DNA of 64,000 nt. Origin: Flavobacteriales bacterium UBA7690. Its GTDB lineage: Bacteria; Bacteroidota; Bacteroidia; Flavobacteriales_F; PHOS-HE28. The notes under the pieces were generated by a model. The model did not search any database. It was not told the origin of the DNA and saw only the letters and a program-made list of their open reading frames with translations. Below are positions 17,901 to 25,864 of the stretch, piece after piece. Positions within the stretch are counted from its first letter, which is position 1; each line of letters begins with the position of its first letter. The DNA lies in assembly GCA_002482775.1 (NCBI GenBank), contig DLGQ01000092.1, forward strand, positions 1-64,000, in the 5' to 3' direction. Both the position numbers and the translations under genes were made by a program.

Positions 17901-18711
17901 CCCAAGAAAGCCCGTTACCAGTGTTGATGATGAAGGAGAATTCCGTTCTGTTCTCGAATACCATGTCGCGCGCCGTTACGATGTCCTGATCACCGTCCCC
18001 ATCGAGGTCGGCAGCGAACTCCAATCGCTCATCAGCCACACCGAACGCGGGCCCGAATTGGAGGTCCGAACCATCGTAGGTCAATTCGTGTGCATTCGTT
18101 CCAAGCTGGGCGATCAGTTCAAGATCACCATTGCCATCGAGATCGACCCGCAGCAATGAAAGGCCGTTGGTCAGCTCCGATTGAACGGAGATCTGGCTCG
18201 GCCAGCTTCCATTAACGGTTTGGAAACGGACATTCAACCAGATCGGCCCAATGTGAACTAAGTCAAGAAGACCATCGCCGTTCAGGTCGTGCAGCGTGCC
18301 GAACGAACCTACCTCCACCGATTCGGCGAAGGTTCCATCGCCATTGTTCATGTGGAAGAACCCTTCCATGTCGAAGATGTCCAAGTCCCCATCCGAGTCC
18401 GTATCGACCACGGTGAAACTTCGTGCTGAAGTGACGTCCGGGTCGATGATCGATGGTTCCATGGCGAACGTACCATCACCGTTCCCCTTCACATAGCACA
18501 GTGCTCCGAAACGGTTGCCGAGGTATCCGTTGCACATCACCACGTCCAGCACACCATCTCCGTCGATATCATGATAGCTCATCACGGTCGAGTTCCAGTC
18601 CATGGACTGCGGTGCATGTACAACTTGGGGTGTGCCGAACTGGGCTCGGGAGGTCCCTGTAGCGAGCACAAGCACCAGGAATGGAAGGGCGGGGGAGGAT
18701 CGGCGGATCAT
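14959..18711 (-). CDS. Secreted FG-GAP/VCBS repeat protein with T9SS sorting domain
   Basis: 1250 residues from the ATG at 18711, where a clear signal peptide begins (MIRRSSPALPFLVLVLATG, cleavage near SRAQ). Residues ~30-750 hold more than ten FG-GAP/VCBS beta-propeller repeats with DxDxDGDxD calcium-binding loops. Then comes an SdrD-B-like segment (DSDGNGQRDVGEPG), a CARDB/DUF11-like stretch containing the frequent SYDPNDKQV motif, and a C-terminal ~80-residue type IX secretion sorting domain (LPNPF near its start, GLYFARI near its end). It should cross the outer membrane by T9SS and stay on the surface or be released. A structural or adhesive role is probable. The longer upstream frame to 18807 lacks a signal sequence and was not used. 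Confidence 0.9.
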   Translation of the reverse strand: MIRRSSPALPFLVLVLATGTSRAQFGTPQVVHAPQSMDWNSTVMSYHDIDGDGVLDVVMCNGYLGNRFGALCYVKGNGDGTFAMEPSIIDPDVTSARSFTVVDTDSDGDLDIFDMEGFFHMNNGDGTFAESVEVGSFGTLHDLNGDGLLDLVHIGPIWLNVRFQTVNGSWPSQISVQSELTNGLSLLRVDLDGNGDLELIAQLGTNAHELTYDGSDLQFGPAFGVADERLEFAADLDGDGDQDIVTARDMVFENRTEFSFIINTGNGLSWAPPQALSFDARTYTHGDYDMDGDEDIVCMSDSFFTHFENDGSGTTFIPHLIPYAGETYRGTARSWSLHTLDLDSDGDLDITDGRDRFLNVGSHQFEGPFDPDPEWSATDGYVPHWCDLDLDGLTDVVISLSNAVLWRRNLGSGQFGRLSTLLRADMGDVGMIVMEDLDHDGLEDIVVHSQGHPLFYWFKNTGGATFGSKNQILQDPASGQGVLGLYDLDADDDRDIVTFDPVTGVIAWLANDGAGSFGPQTTSSITLNIEETLEVNDLDGDGAAELLVYDNSDQVDPEYGQFVHQNNGDGTWGPAQRIETTNEIANHLRSFADMNGDGRKDLLLVGCFNCEEATPPILLYHPNLGNGQWGAYVGLVWAQPLLAQVIDVRDMDGDTDLDLLVASTPEQDITTYSYIPCLGGSVYDTLHQLVTGRVYSAQWAALLNSQYPLDIGYFDIDTGTMYLPNYTDSEYQLRGVLFVDSDGNGQRDVGEPGIGGTQVSATPMTVSAWSGITGEYVIPATPGTFVVNRPPALDPAIWTLTTSAAVHTVESTSEEPVQSGLDFGFIPAVDTSLVRVTLSAGTGPCASIIPIGITVTNHGTRIESGSISVHIDASSPLMNIVPTSGTIEDTIITWHFTRLSYGSSIQFRADVELPSFLLSGTLLQYRASVTTDGSTATSQDSLEWQLACSYDPNDKQVAPVGYGTHGAIADSTQHLDYTIRFQNTGTGPAYHVRLVDQLSPELDRSRIEVIGASHTPDLITLSDDGELQVRFQYIMLPDSTSDRVGSQGFLSLRIAVDESAGHMTAIPNSASIFFDLNAPVLTNTTLTTLVDCALWQPIIDNPLPNVLQATEGDRYQWFIGEEAIGGETERLLTVEALGEYSVEVTSEYGCSALSDPFIVISLAVQEHDMHRLIVLPNPFCSTTVIRSNRPIMPDDRIVLCNVEGRILRSLTGNGSMGVEIARDDLSSGLYFARILSSSGTTEATVRLIVE

Positions 18712-18715
18712 GATG

Positions 18716-18723
18716 GAAATGTA
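18716..18723 (-). promoter_or_regulatory. -7 box TACATTTC, leaderless FG-GAP gene
   Basis: One mismatch to TAnnTTTG, ending 5 nt before the ATG at 18711, which implies a leaderless mRNA. Confidence 0.4.
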
Positions 18724-18856
18724 GGGAACCATGCCGAATTGGAAGCCATGCGCCACCATGGAACCGCCTTTGGCAGCTATGGCCGCATGGTTCGCTACCT
18801 CTCCCAATGATGGGTCAGATCACCGTATTCATAAGGACCGAAACGATGAAGTGGTG

Positions 18857-19561
18857 TCAACCCACCAGCTCCACATCGAACAGATCCGCCAACTCCAACT
18901 TCAACCGGTCTTTCACAGCCTCGATATCCAATAGCCCGCCCAGTTCCTTCGCCATGCACGTAACCCCTTTGTCAGTGATCCCGCACGGCACGATGTTCTC
19001 GAAGTAGGAGAGATCCGTGTTCACGTTGAATGCGAAACCGTGCATGGTCACCCACCTACTCGCGCGGATGCCGAAGGCACAGATCTTGCGTGCTTTGAAC
19101 GGATCGTTCCAGTCCAGCCAGACACCAGTTAATCCATCAATGCGGCCGGCCTTGATGTTGTATGCCTCCAACGTCCCGATCACCGCTTCTTCCAGCGTCC
19201 GCAAGAACCGGTGGATGTCCGTGAAGTGGTGGTCCATGTCGAAGATCGGGTAGCCCACGATCTGCCCCGGCCCGTGGTAGGTGATGTCACCCCCGCGATC
19301 GATCGGGAAGAACTGAACGCCCTTCTCGCGCATCTCCGCTTCGTTCAACAACAAATGGCTCTGCTTGCCGCTCTTGCCCAACGTGTACACGTGCGGATGC
19401 TCGCAGAACAGCAGGTGATCCTCGGTCACCACCTGTTGATCTTCCGGCGTGTTCCGGTTCGCGACCTTTCTATCTATCGTGGCTTGGAACAGCTTGGTCT
19501 GGTAATCCCACGCGGTGGCATAGTCGATCAGGCCGAGGTCTTGGAAGCGGACTTTTCTCAC
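18857..19561 (-). CDS. lipB: Octanoyl-[acyl-carrier-protein]:protein N-octanoyltransferase
   Basis: 234 residues from the GTG at 19561. An ATG at 19612 would put the start inside an intergenic inverted repeat and is disfavoured. Diagnostic LipB features: RGGDITYHGPGQIVGYP, the catalytic lysine in ARKICAFGIR (K159) and the catalytic cysteine in NIVPCGI (C193), with GVTCMAKEL after it. The enzyme moves octanoate from ACP to the lipoyl domains of 2-oxoacid dehydrogenases and the glycine cleavage H protein, the first step of lipoate synthesis. lipA is not in the window. Confidence 0.95.
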   Translation of the reverse strand: MRKVRFQDLGLIDYATAWDYQTKLFQATIDRKVANRNTPEDQQVVTEDHLLFCEHPHVYTLGKSGKQSHLLLNEAEMREKGVQFFPIDRGGDITYHGPGQIVGYPIFDMDHHFTDIHRFLRTLEEAVIGTLEAYNIKAGRIDGLTGVWLDWNDPFKARKICAFGIRASRWVTMHGFAFNVNTDLSYFENIVPCGITDKGVTCMAKELGGLLDIEAVKDRLKLELADLFDVELVG

Positions 19562-19581
19562 GGGTGCAAAGGTGGGGCGAG

Positions 19582-19657
19582 AAGCGGCGAGTTCTAAAGC
19601 GGCGAGCGGCAAGTAGGCTTACCCACTTGCCGCTCGCCAACTCGTCGCTTGCCGCTT
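19582..19657. repeat. Phrase-built inverted repeat between the sugar isomerase and lipB
   Basis: Two 33-nt arms around a 10-nt loop. The inner 14 bp (19601-19614 with 19625-19638) pair perfectly. The outer parts contain the same blocks, AAGCGGC and GAGTT, but each arm has an extra 7-nt unit in a different place. It starts at the isomerase stop codon and probably acts as a terminator or mRNA-end structure. A relative with the same word set lies at 28241-28318. Confidence 0.75.
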
Positions 19658-20642
19658 ATTTCATTTCAGCCAGCTTGCCCTTCAGCATATTGATCACCGC
19701 GATCTCGCTGGGGTCCACGCCTTTCTTCTGCGCCCAGTACAGGCTCACCCAGTCGCCGAGGTTGATCAGGAACAACTGCCGTGCGAAGGCGGTATCCCCC
19801 TTGCTCCACACCTCGTTCACGTGCGGGGTGTACTTCTCAAAGACGCTCTTGTTGATGTCCACACGGATCTGCGTGCGCTCGTGGTCTTCCTTGTGACGGA
19901 AGATCACCACGGCGATGCTCTTGTCGGCACCGGCCCAGCCCACGAGTTCGTTGTGGTTCATCTCAGGGATGGCGTGGTGCCAGCACAACTCTTTGCTGTT
20001 CTCGTTCACCTGCTGGCGAAAGCGGATACTTACGGCCTCGGTGTTGGCTTCGCTGTAGATCACCAAGCGTTTGCCCACGAGTTTCTCCGTGAGCTCCATG
20101 GCGGCCTTCTTGATGTCCTCCTTGTCGCGCTCCAACAGGTCGGCCGCGGTTTTGATGGCCCCTTCGAACCCATCGCCGATGATGCCGAAGTGGTGCAGCA
20201 CGAAGAATTGTTGCACCAACGAGTAGGCCAACATGGTGCGCGGTGGGTTGCCACCGGGGATCACGATGTGGTCCAAGCCTTTCGCTTTCGCCATCTCCAA
20301 CATGGTGCCGCCGCTCGTCACCACCACTACGCGGGCGCCTTTGTTCAAGGCCTGTTCCATGGCAGCGATGGTCTCTTCGGTATTGCCGCTGTAGCTGCAG
20401 GCGATCACCAGGCTCTTGTGGTTCACATAGCCCGGCAGGTAGTAATTGTGGTAGACCTCGATGGGGCACTTCGACTCCTTCTGCACGAGCTGGGCGGCGA
20501 TCTTGCCGCCGATCCCGCTTCCACCAAGGCCGGTGACGACCACATTGGCGTAAGGCCCGCCGGGGGCTTTCAATTGAGCCTTGCGGCCGATCTCCAAGGC
20601 TTCTTTCAGTTGTTTCGGAAAGGCTTCGATGAGCTGTTGCAT
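19656..20642 (-). CDS. Bifunctional phosphoglucose/phosphomannose isomerase
   Basis: 328 residues. An N-terminal SIS domain with GLGGSGIGGKIAAQL and CSYSGNTEET (phosphosugar-binding serines) is followed by the C-terminal domain of the bifunctional PGI/PMI family, containing HHAIPEMNHNELVGW. Such enzymes interconvert glucose-6-P and fructose-6-P, and also mannose-6-P and fructose-6-P, in the cytoplasm. They are found in archaea and in many Bacteroidota. It could supply GDP-mannose for the glycosylation locus at the left of the window, which is inference. Confidence 0.9.
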   Translation of the reverse strand: MQQLIEAFPKQLKEALEIGRKAQLKAPGGPYANVVVTGLGGSGIGGKIAAQLVQKESKCPIEVYHNYYLPGYVNHKSLVIACSYSGNTEETIAAMEQALNKGARVVVVTSGGTMLEMAKAKGLDHIVIPGGNPPRTMLAYSLVQQFFVLHHFGIIGDGFEGAIKTAADLLERDKEDIKKAAMELTEKLVGKRLVIYSEANTEAVSIRFRQQVNENSKELCWHHAIPEMNHNELVGWAGADKSIAVVIFRHKEDHERTQIRVDINKSVFEKYTPHVNEVWSKGDTAFARQLFLINLGDWVSLYWAQKKGVDPSEIAVINMLKGKLAEMK

Positions 20643-20664
20643 AATGCTGGTTCTGGTCTTGGGT

Positions 20665-20672
20665 CAAAAGTA
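20665..20672 (-). promoter_or_regulatory. -7 box TACTTTTG of the sugar isomerase
   Basis: Exact match to TAnnTTTG on the minus strand, 23 nt before the start codon. Confidence 0.5.
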
Positions 20673-20733
20673 GGCGCGTGATACGCAAGGTGATACCTGG
20701 AGGTTCGGCGGGCCCTGCATGACCTTCCTCCGG

Positions 20734-20741
20734 TATCTTCG
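20734..20741 (+). promoter_or_regulatory. -7 box TATCTTCG of lysS
   Basis: Same octamer as before scoA, ending 22 nt before the lysS ATG. An AAGGA sequence between them is one of the few Shine-Dalgarno-like matches in the window. Confidence 0.5.
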
Positions 20742-20762
20742 CCGCCCATTCAAGGAAAACCC

Positions 20763-22292
20763 ATGTCACACGTCCTCTCCGATCAAGAACTTGGTCGGCG
20801 CGATGCGCTCCAGAAGTTGCGCGCGCTCGGTATCGAACCCTATCCCGCTGCACAATTCCACGTTACGCACACGGGCAAGCAGGCCAAGGAAGGGTTCAAG
20901 GACAGTGCCGATGGAACGCACGATACCGAGGCCAACGTGGTGCTCGCAGGCCGCCTGATGAGCGTGCGCGTGATGGGCAAGGCGAGCTTCGCCGTGCTGC
21001 GCGATGCCAGTGGCGACCAGCAGATCTACGTGAACCGCGACGAGATCGCACCCGGCGAGGACAAGACCTTGTACAACGAGGTCTTCAAGAAGCTGCTGCA
21101 CTTGGGCGACTTCATCGGCGTGAAGGGTTACATGTTCCGCACGCAGACCGGTGAAGTGACCTTGCATGTGAAGGAGCTGACGGTTCTCGCGAAAGCCTTG
21201 CGCCCATTGCCCGTGGTGAAGACCGATGAGGAAGGCAACGTTCACGATGCCTTCACCGATCCCGAGCAGCGCTACCGCATGCGCTACGTGGACCTGATCG
21301 TGAACCCACACGTGAAGGAGACGTTCCTGAAGCGTACGCGCGTTTTCAACGCCATGCGCGAGTCGTTCCAGGAAGCGGGCTACATCGAAGTGGATACACC
21401 GGCCATGCAGCCGATCCCCGGTGGTGCCGCGGCCCGCCCGTTCAGCACGCACCACAACGCGCTGGATACCCAGTTCTACCTGCGGATCTCCAATGAACTC
21501 TACCTCAAGCGCCTCATCGTGGCCGGGTTCGACGGCGTGTTCGAGTTCAGCCGCAACTTCCGCAATGAGGGCATGGACCGCACGCACAATCCGGAGTTCA
21601 CCATCATGGAACTCTATGTGGCGTACAAGGATTACCGCTGGATGATGGACTTCATCGAGGGGGTGTTCCGCAAGGTGGCCATGGTCGCGAATGGCACGGC
21701 AGTAGCGCAGTTCCAAGGCAAGTCCATCGACTTCGGCCAACCCTTCAAGCGCATCACCATGTGCGGCGCCATCCAGGAGAAGACCGGCGTGGATGTGCTG
21801 AACGCGGACGAGCGGACCATCGGCGAATTGTGCAAGAAGCATGGTGTCGAGATCACCGCCGCTATGGGCAAAGGCAAGTTGATCGACGAGCTCTTCAGCG
21901 AATTGGTGCAACCAGAATTGATCCAGCCCACCTTCGTGATGGACTTCCCGTTGGAGATGAGCCCGCTCTGCAAGAAGCATCGCGACGATGATCGCCTCAC
22001 CGAGCGTTTCGAGTTGTACGTGGCCGGTTTCGAAGTGGGCAATGCCTACAGCGAATTGAACGACCCCATCGATCAGCGCGAACGCTTCGAGGACCAGGTG
22101 AAGTTGATGGAACGCGGCGATGACGAGGCCATGTTCATCGATCAGGATTTCCTGCGCGCGTTGGAGTATGGCATGCCGCCCACCTCTGGCATCGGCATCG
22201 GCATGGACCGCTTGGTGATGCTGCTGACTGACAACCCCGCGATCCAGGAGGTGCTGTTGTTCCCGCAGATGCGGCCGGAGAAGTTCGACTAG
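20763..22292 (+). CDS. lysS: Lysyl-tRNA synthetase, class II
   Basis: 509 residues, standard length. An N-terminal OB-fold anticodon-binding domain (residues ~55-180) precedes the class II catalytic core. Motif 2 contains FRNEGMDRTHNPEFTIMELY and motif 3 is GIGIGMDRLVMLLT. The enzyme charges tRNA-Lys in the cytoplasm. Its TAG stop overlaps the stop of the convergent acetyltransferase gene within one CTAG tetranucleotide. Confidence 0.98.
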   Translation: MSHVLSDQELGRRDALQKLRALGIEPYPAAQFHVTHTGKQAKEGFKDSADGTHDTEANVVLAGRLMSVRVMGKASFAVLRDASGDQQIYVNRDEIAPGEDKTLYNEVFKKLLHLGDFIGVKGYMFRTQTGEVTLHVKELTVLAKALRPLPVVKTDEEGNVHDAFTDPEQRYRMRYVDLIVNPHVKETFLKRTRVFNAMRESFQEAGYIEVDTPAMQPIPGGAAARPFSTHHNALDTQFYLRISNELYLKRLIVAGFDGVFEFSRNFRNEGMDRTHNPEFTIMELYVAYKDYRWMMDFIEGVFRKVAMVANGTAVAQFQGKSIDFGQPFKRITMCGAIQEKTGVDVLNADERTIGELCKKHGVEITAAMGKGKLIDELFSELVQPELIQPTFVMDFPLEMSPLCKKHRDDDRLTERFELYVAGFEVGNAYSELNDPIDQRERFEDQVKLMERGDDEAMFIDQDFLRALEYGMPPTSGIGIGMDRLVMLLTDNPAIQEVLLFPQMRPEKFD

Positions 22293-22816
22293 GCGAAGCG
22301 GTACCGCCACACCATCGCAGGCGTTCCGCGATGCACAGTGTCCTTCTCGAAGGACATGCCATTGCGCTTTGCTACGGCCTGGCTTGCGAAATTCTCGTGG
22401 TCGATCAACGAGATCACAGAAGGGGCGCATTGGTGTTCACCCGCGAATTCCTTGCAGGCGATGGCCGCTTCCGCAGCGTAGCCGTTGCCCCAAGCGCTAG
22501 GTAGTAAGTGGTAGCCGATCTCGAGCTCATCCATACCATCGACCACTTGTGTCAGCAGGCCGATCATCCCCACGGGCTTTCCGGTGTTCCGTTCTAGCAC
22601 GGCATGTAGTCCGGATCCATCCTTCACCAGACGCTCCAAACTGCGCTCGATGAACAAGGTGCAATCAGCAGCGCTGCCAAGTGTGAATGGCATGAAACGG
22701 ATCGCTTGTGCATCGTTCATGTACTCCATCCACCACGCGGTGTCCTCGATCACAGGCTTGCGGAAAAGAAGGCGTTCGGTGGTTGCTCCTTCGAGTGAAG
22801 GGATCGGCAATTTCAT
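22289..22816 (-). CDS. GNAT-family N-acetyltransferase (RimJ/RimL-like)
   Basis: 175 residues. Begins with a TERLLFRKP beta strand typical of the RimJ/RimL-like branch. The acetyl-CoA-binding region is near YHLLPSAWGNGYAAEAA (degenerate Q/R-x-x-G-x-G/A), followed by a VISLIDHENFASQAVAKRNGM segment. It transfers an acetyl group to an amine, possibly a protein N-terminus or small molecule; the substrate cannot be told. Overlaps the lysS stop by 4 nt and sits 10 nt after the next upstream gene, so it may be co-transcribed with it. Confidence 0.88.
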   Translation of the reverse strand: MKLPIPSLEGATTERLLFRKPVIEDTAWWMEYMNDAQAIRFMPFTLGSAADCTLFIERSLERLVKDGSGLHAVLERNTGKPVGMIGLLTQVVDGMDELEIGYHLLPSAWGNGYAAEAAIACKEFAGEHQCAPSVISLIDHENFASQAVAKRNGMSFEKDTVHRGTPAMVWRYRFA

Positions 22817-22826
22817 GGCGCGAAGT

Positions 22827-24686
22827 TCACTCGATCCGCTCTACCTTCTCCATCACATCGCCCACCTGTAGCATCCACACCACATCCATCCCGCTCACCA
22901 CTTCGCCGAAGCGTGTGTAGCGACCATCCAGATGCGGCGTTGCGCTGTGCGTAATGAAGAACTGGCAACTCTCCGTATCCCTTCCAGCGGAAGCAAGACC
23001 CACGGAACCAGCGGTGAAAAGCTTCCTTCCGATCTCCGTACGCAAGGTCCATGGCATGCCACCGAAACCATCGCCACGCGGGCAACCGCCTTGCACTACG
23101 AAGTTGGGCACCATGCGGTGGAAGGCCTTGCCGTTGTAGTAACCAGCGCTCACCAGTGAATCGAACATCAGGCTGGTGCCAGGACATTCGTTCACATCGG
23201 AGGCGATTATGATCTCACCCTTGTTGGTGACGACCCGGTACTGTTGCCCTTGCTTCAAGGCGCGGAGTTCCACCGGATCGATGGGGTGGTTGAAGGGTGG
23301 CGCGGCGGCTGTTGGCGATGGAAGCTCATCGCGCGTAGCGACGAGCTGTTCCAGAAGGAGCAGGGCTTCCAGATCACGCAAGGGATGCAATACAGCGGTC
23401 GCTTTTTCTTCGATGGCTGCCGGCAGGAGTATCCTCAATGTTCCAGCTTGCTTACCAGCGAGTTTCTCAGCCGCTGCGCAGATCAGTCCTGCATCACCGC
23501 TGCTGAAGACACGGTGCCAGAAAGGCGCGCCTTCAAAGACCTGCATTTCGCCGGAGATCGCACGCGGCACCGTCATTGCCCAGAGGTTCCGATCGGCCAT
23601 GATACCGAACGCGGCCTGCTTGATCGCCGGGTGCTGATCGCCGAACAAGAGCGGCTCCAGATCCCGATCGTTGTAATCGTCGTCCACCATGCTGCGCGCT
23701 CGAATGCGTTCCGCTTCGGCATACGGGTTCATTGCGGTGTCAGTGCGCAAGGCGACCGCCGCTTTCTTCTGCGAACTGCGGTCGTAAGCCATCATTCCGT
23801 GGAGGCGGTGCTTGGTCCATTCATCCAACCACCGATCGTTCTCCGTAACCGACCAATACGAACCACTGTTACTGAACACACCGCCATTGTGCAAGGCATT
23901 GATCGCAGCAGTGCGCACCGCTGGTATCGGATCATTCACCCACGCCAGTAACGAGTCGCGTGAACGTTCATCGGGGTGGAAGCCCAATGATGAAATGGCC
24001 GAGATGCGCAAGGGTAGGGGCTGGTCGTGCTTTCCGGCTGCGAGCAGTAGGTCTTGTCGCTTTGCACCAGGGATCTGCATCAGCGCCCGCACCAGAACCG
24101 ATTTCACCTCCGGGTCCTTCTCCTCGGCAACCATGCGGAGCACAACGGCGCTGTCGTTCAACAACAGGGTGGGAGAGAGCCGCCTGATCGCGTCCGCTGC
24201 ACGCATCCGCTCTTGGCCACTACTGCTCTCGAAGTGGTTCACCAAGGGTGATAGTTCTTTGAACTTGCCACGACGTTGCAGGTTCAGGAATAGCGCGCTC
24301 CGGTAAGCCCGCTGCACGGTGCTATCCCGTTCGCGATCCGAAAGCTCGGCCATACGATCAACAGTGCTGTCGTTGGCGATGAAGCCCAAGGCGAAGACCA
24401 CATTCGTGCGGACCTCCGAGGAGGCATCGCTTATCGCTTCGAGCAAACAGGGGAACGAAGCGGAGTCTTGCACTGAGGCGAATGCAAGGGCGGCGGCGGA
24501 GCGGACGGTTGTGGAGCTGTCCTTCAACAGCGCACACAGCGCTTCAACATTCCGGTATTCCTGCGCTTCCAGGACCGGCCAGAGGCGTTCATCTGCCCAG
24601 CGGTTGGGCGGAGGTGGAGAGGGGTCCTTCGTTTCGCTGCAACCGAGAAGAAGCAAGGCGAGTAGCAGGATCGGGTAGAGGCGCAT
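22827..24686 (-). CDS. Lipoprotein with HEAT repeats and C-terminal cyclophilin-type PPIase domain
   Basis: 619 residues from the ATG at 24686. A lipoprotein signal (LLALLLLGCSETKD; Cys about residue 16) places it in the periplasm or outer membrane. Residues ~30-430 are alpha-helical HEAT-like repeats (for example SSTTVRSAAALAFASV and IPAVRTAAINAL). Residues ~480-619 form a cyclophilin domain with GKAFHRMVPNFVVQGGCP, SCQFFITHS and a FGEVVSGMDVV end. It would bind and isomerise prolyl bonds of envelope proteins, with the repeats giving a client- or partner-binding scaffold. The first ~20 nt of this gene and its upstream region are duplicated at 26184. Confidence 0.9.
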   Translation of the reverse strand: MRLYPILLLALLLLGCSETKDPSPPPPNRWADERLWPVLEAQEYRNVEALCALLKDSSTTVRSAAALAFASVQDSASFPCLLEAISDASSEVRTNVVFALGFIANDSTVDRMAELSDRERDSTVQRAYRSALFLNLQRRGKFKELSPLVNHFESSSGQERMRAADAIRRLSPTLLLNDSAVVLRMVAEEKDPEVKSVLVRALMQIPGAKRQDLLLAAGKHDQPLPLRISAISSLGFHPDERSRDSLLAWVNDPIPAVRTAAINALHNGGVFSNSGSYWSVTENDRWLDEWTKHRLHGMMAYDRSSQKKAAVALRTDTAMNPYAEAERIRARSMVDDDYNDRDLEPLLFGDQHPAIKQAAFGIMADRNLWAMTVPRAISGEMQVFEGAPFWHRVFSSGDAGLICAAAEKLAGKQAGTLRILLPAAIEEKATAVLHPLRDLEALLLLEQLVATRDELPSPTAAAPPFNHPIDPVELRALKQGQQYRVVTNKGEIIIASDVNECPGTSLMFDSLVSAGYYNGKAFHRMVPNFVVQGGCPRGDGFGGMPWTLRTEIGRKLFTAGSVGLASAGRDTESCQFFITHSATPHLDGRYTRFGEVVSGMDVVWMLQVGDVMEKVERIE

Positions 24687-24691
24687 GATCA

Positions 24692-24699
24692 CGAAGATC
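24692..24699 (-). promoter_or_regulatory. -7 box GATCTTCG of the HEAT-cyclophilin gene
   Basis: Ends 5 nt before the ATG at 24686, predicting leaderless mRNA. It also excludes the GTG at 24692 as a start. Confidence 0.4.
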
Positions 24700-24741
24700 G
24701 TTCCAAGAACGCGTACGTGATCCTAGCCGATCGCAACCGCG

Positions 24742-24960
24742 CTACTTCCCGAAGTCCAGCGCAGGGCGTTTCACGAAGAGGTTCGTGAGGTCCCAACCGA
24801 AGTAGCGCAATGCCCCTAGAAGCACCATGGTGGCCGTGGCTTCGTCGATGTTGCCTACCAATGGAAGATTATCCGGCAGGAATTCGACCACACCGAACGT
24901 GGGATTCACCAAGTAGATGATGGTGAGTACACCCGCGAAGGCGATAAGGAGCTTTTTCAT
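24742..24960 (-). CDS. DUF1232-family small membrane protein, copy A
   Basis: 72 residues from the ATG at 24960. An N-terminal hydrophobic segment (MKKLLIAFAGVLTIIYLV) is followed by FLPDNLPLVGNIDEATA, the D-x-I/L-P-x-x-G-x-x-D-x pattern of DUF1232. Function unknown; such proteins are small inner-membrane proteins. A second copy at 26258-26476 differs at about a tenth of residues. A -7 box GATCTTCG at 24976 is present here but destroyed in the other copy. Confidence 0.85.
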   Translation of the reverse strand: MKKLLIAFAGVLTIIYLVNPTFGVVEFLPDNLPLVGNIDEATATMVLLGALRYFGWDLTNLFVKRPALDFGK

Positions 24961-24975
24961 TGTGGAGGGGTCATG

Positions 24976-24983
24976 CGAAGATC
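24976..24983 (-). promoter_or_regulatory. -7 box GATCTTCG of DUF1232 copy A
   Basis: Lies 16 nt upstream of the start. In copy B the matching sequence has a 2-bp deletion and substitutions and no longer resembles a promoter box. Confidence 0.35.
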
Positions 24984-25051
24984 GTACCAACGACAAAGAG
25001 GCACCCGGTCGCATGGCCAACGGAAATTCGCCCTCCGCTTGGGGCCGATGC

Positions 25052-25729
25052 TCATTTGGTTTTGACCTCATTCGCAACGCATGGGCATCGTGGACTGCCA
25101 GCGGTGTTCATATAACAGCAGGCATAATAGCCGCTTCCGCAAGAGGTGGAGCAGGTTCCTCCGTTGATGGTTTGAGAACAACTTGTTGCACCAGGTCCGC
25201 CGGAGTTGCAGTTCTGCGCTGCCGGTGCTGGTTCTGTGCCAGGGTTCATAACTTGAAGAAGACCTACCAGATCCCAGCCCGAACCTGCAAAACTCGCAGC
25301 TCTCGTTAGATCCCAACCCTTAGGGTCGTTCATCTCAGTAAGGCCTTTTACTCCAAACGTGACCTTCGTTCCCTTGCTGGTAGCTCCGTCGATAATGAAT
25401 GACCAATTCGTTCCCTTGTCATCAGTACAGTCCAGTTGCGTTCCACCAGGGGCAAGTGATGCCGACACGAACGAAGCTGGAAGGCCGGAATTGGCTGGCA
25501 GTCCAACTGTGCCGAATTCCACGAAGAACAACTTGTGCGCGATCGTTCCTTGATCCTGCAAGAAGACAAGGACGTGGGATGTGTTCGGTGTACGGACTTT
25601 CCAACTAGTGGCAAGACTCGCCCCAACATTTCCTGAAGGGTTGGCGTGTGGTCTAGTTCCCTCTGAACAATCTGCTGCTGTGCTGGATACTAGAACGGTG
25701 AACAGAAGGATCCCGAAAATGTTGTTCAT
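25052..25729 (-). CDS. Secreted protein with Cys-rich C-terminal domain
   Basis: 225 residues with a signal peptide (MNNIFGILLFTVLVSSTAADC). The central part is beta-rich with SHVLVFLQDQGTIAHK. The last ~50 residues hold eight cysteines in the order C..C..C..C..CC..C.C, around GGTCSTSCGSGYYACCYM, suggesting a small disulfide-bonded knob or metal site exposed outside the cell. I do not recognise the family. It lies in the insert of the segmental duplication, in sequence visibly richer in A+T than its neighbours, next to a small XRE regulator. Confidence 0.75.
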   Translation of the reverse strand: MNNIFGILLFTVLVSSTAADCSEGTRPHANPSGNVGASLATSWKVRTPNTSHVLVFLQDQGTIAHKLFFVEFGTVGLPANSGLPASFVSASLAPGGTQLDCTDDKGTNWSFIIDGATSKGTKVTFGVKGLTEMNDPKGWDLTRAASFAGSGWDLVGLLQVMNPGTEPAPAAQNCNSGGPGATSCSQTINGGTCSTSCGSGYYACCYMNTAGSPRCPCVANEVKTK

Positions 25730-25824
25730 AATGCTCTGGTCCGTTGTTGTGGACCTGCTACAAAACTGTCAACAACAGATGCAAAACCCTATTGGCCACA
25801 ATACTAAGTTATCAGTGTAGTCGA

Positions 25825-25832
25825 TACTTTCG
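25825..25832 (+). promoter_or_regulatory. -7 box TACTTTCG of the XRE gene
   Basis: Matches TAnnTTYG and ends 33 nt before the ATG at 25865. Confidence 0.45.
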
Positions 25833-25864
25833 TAGCACTCTCCCGCTTCAACAACTCCATCACC

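Larger units (their letters stand above)
24668..25031. repeat. Segmental duplication, copy A
   Basis: About 364 bp that recur at 26184-26546. The offset is exactly 1516 bp across the 5' end of the HEAT-cyclophilin gene, the 45-nt spacer and the whole DUF1232 gene. A 2-bp indel then shifts the last part. Identity is high in the gene and low in the spacer. Confidence 0.85.

Noticed and set aside
18712..18810. Longer N-terminus for the FG-GAP protein
   Set aside because: The extra 32 residues precede a perfect signal peptide and span a likely promoter box.
20766..22430. Very long open frame on the strand opposite lysS
   Set aside because: It is the antisense of a certain lysS gene; long antisense frames are common at this GC content and the protein is His/Leu-rich without family motifs.
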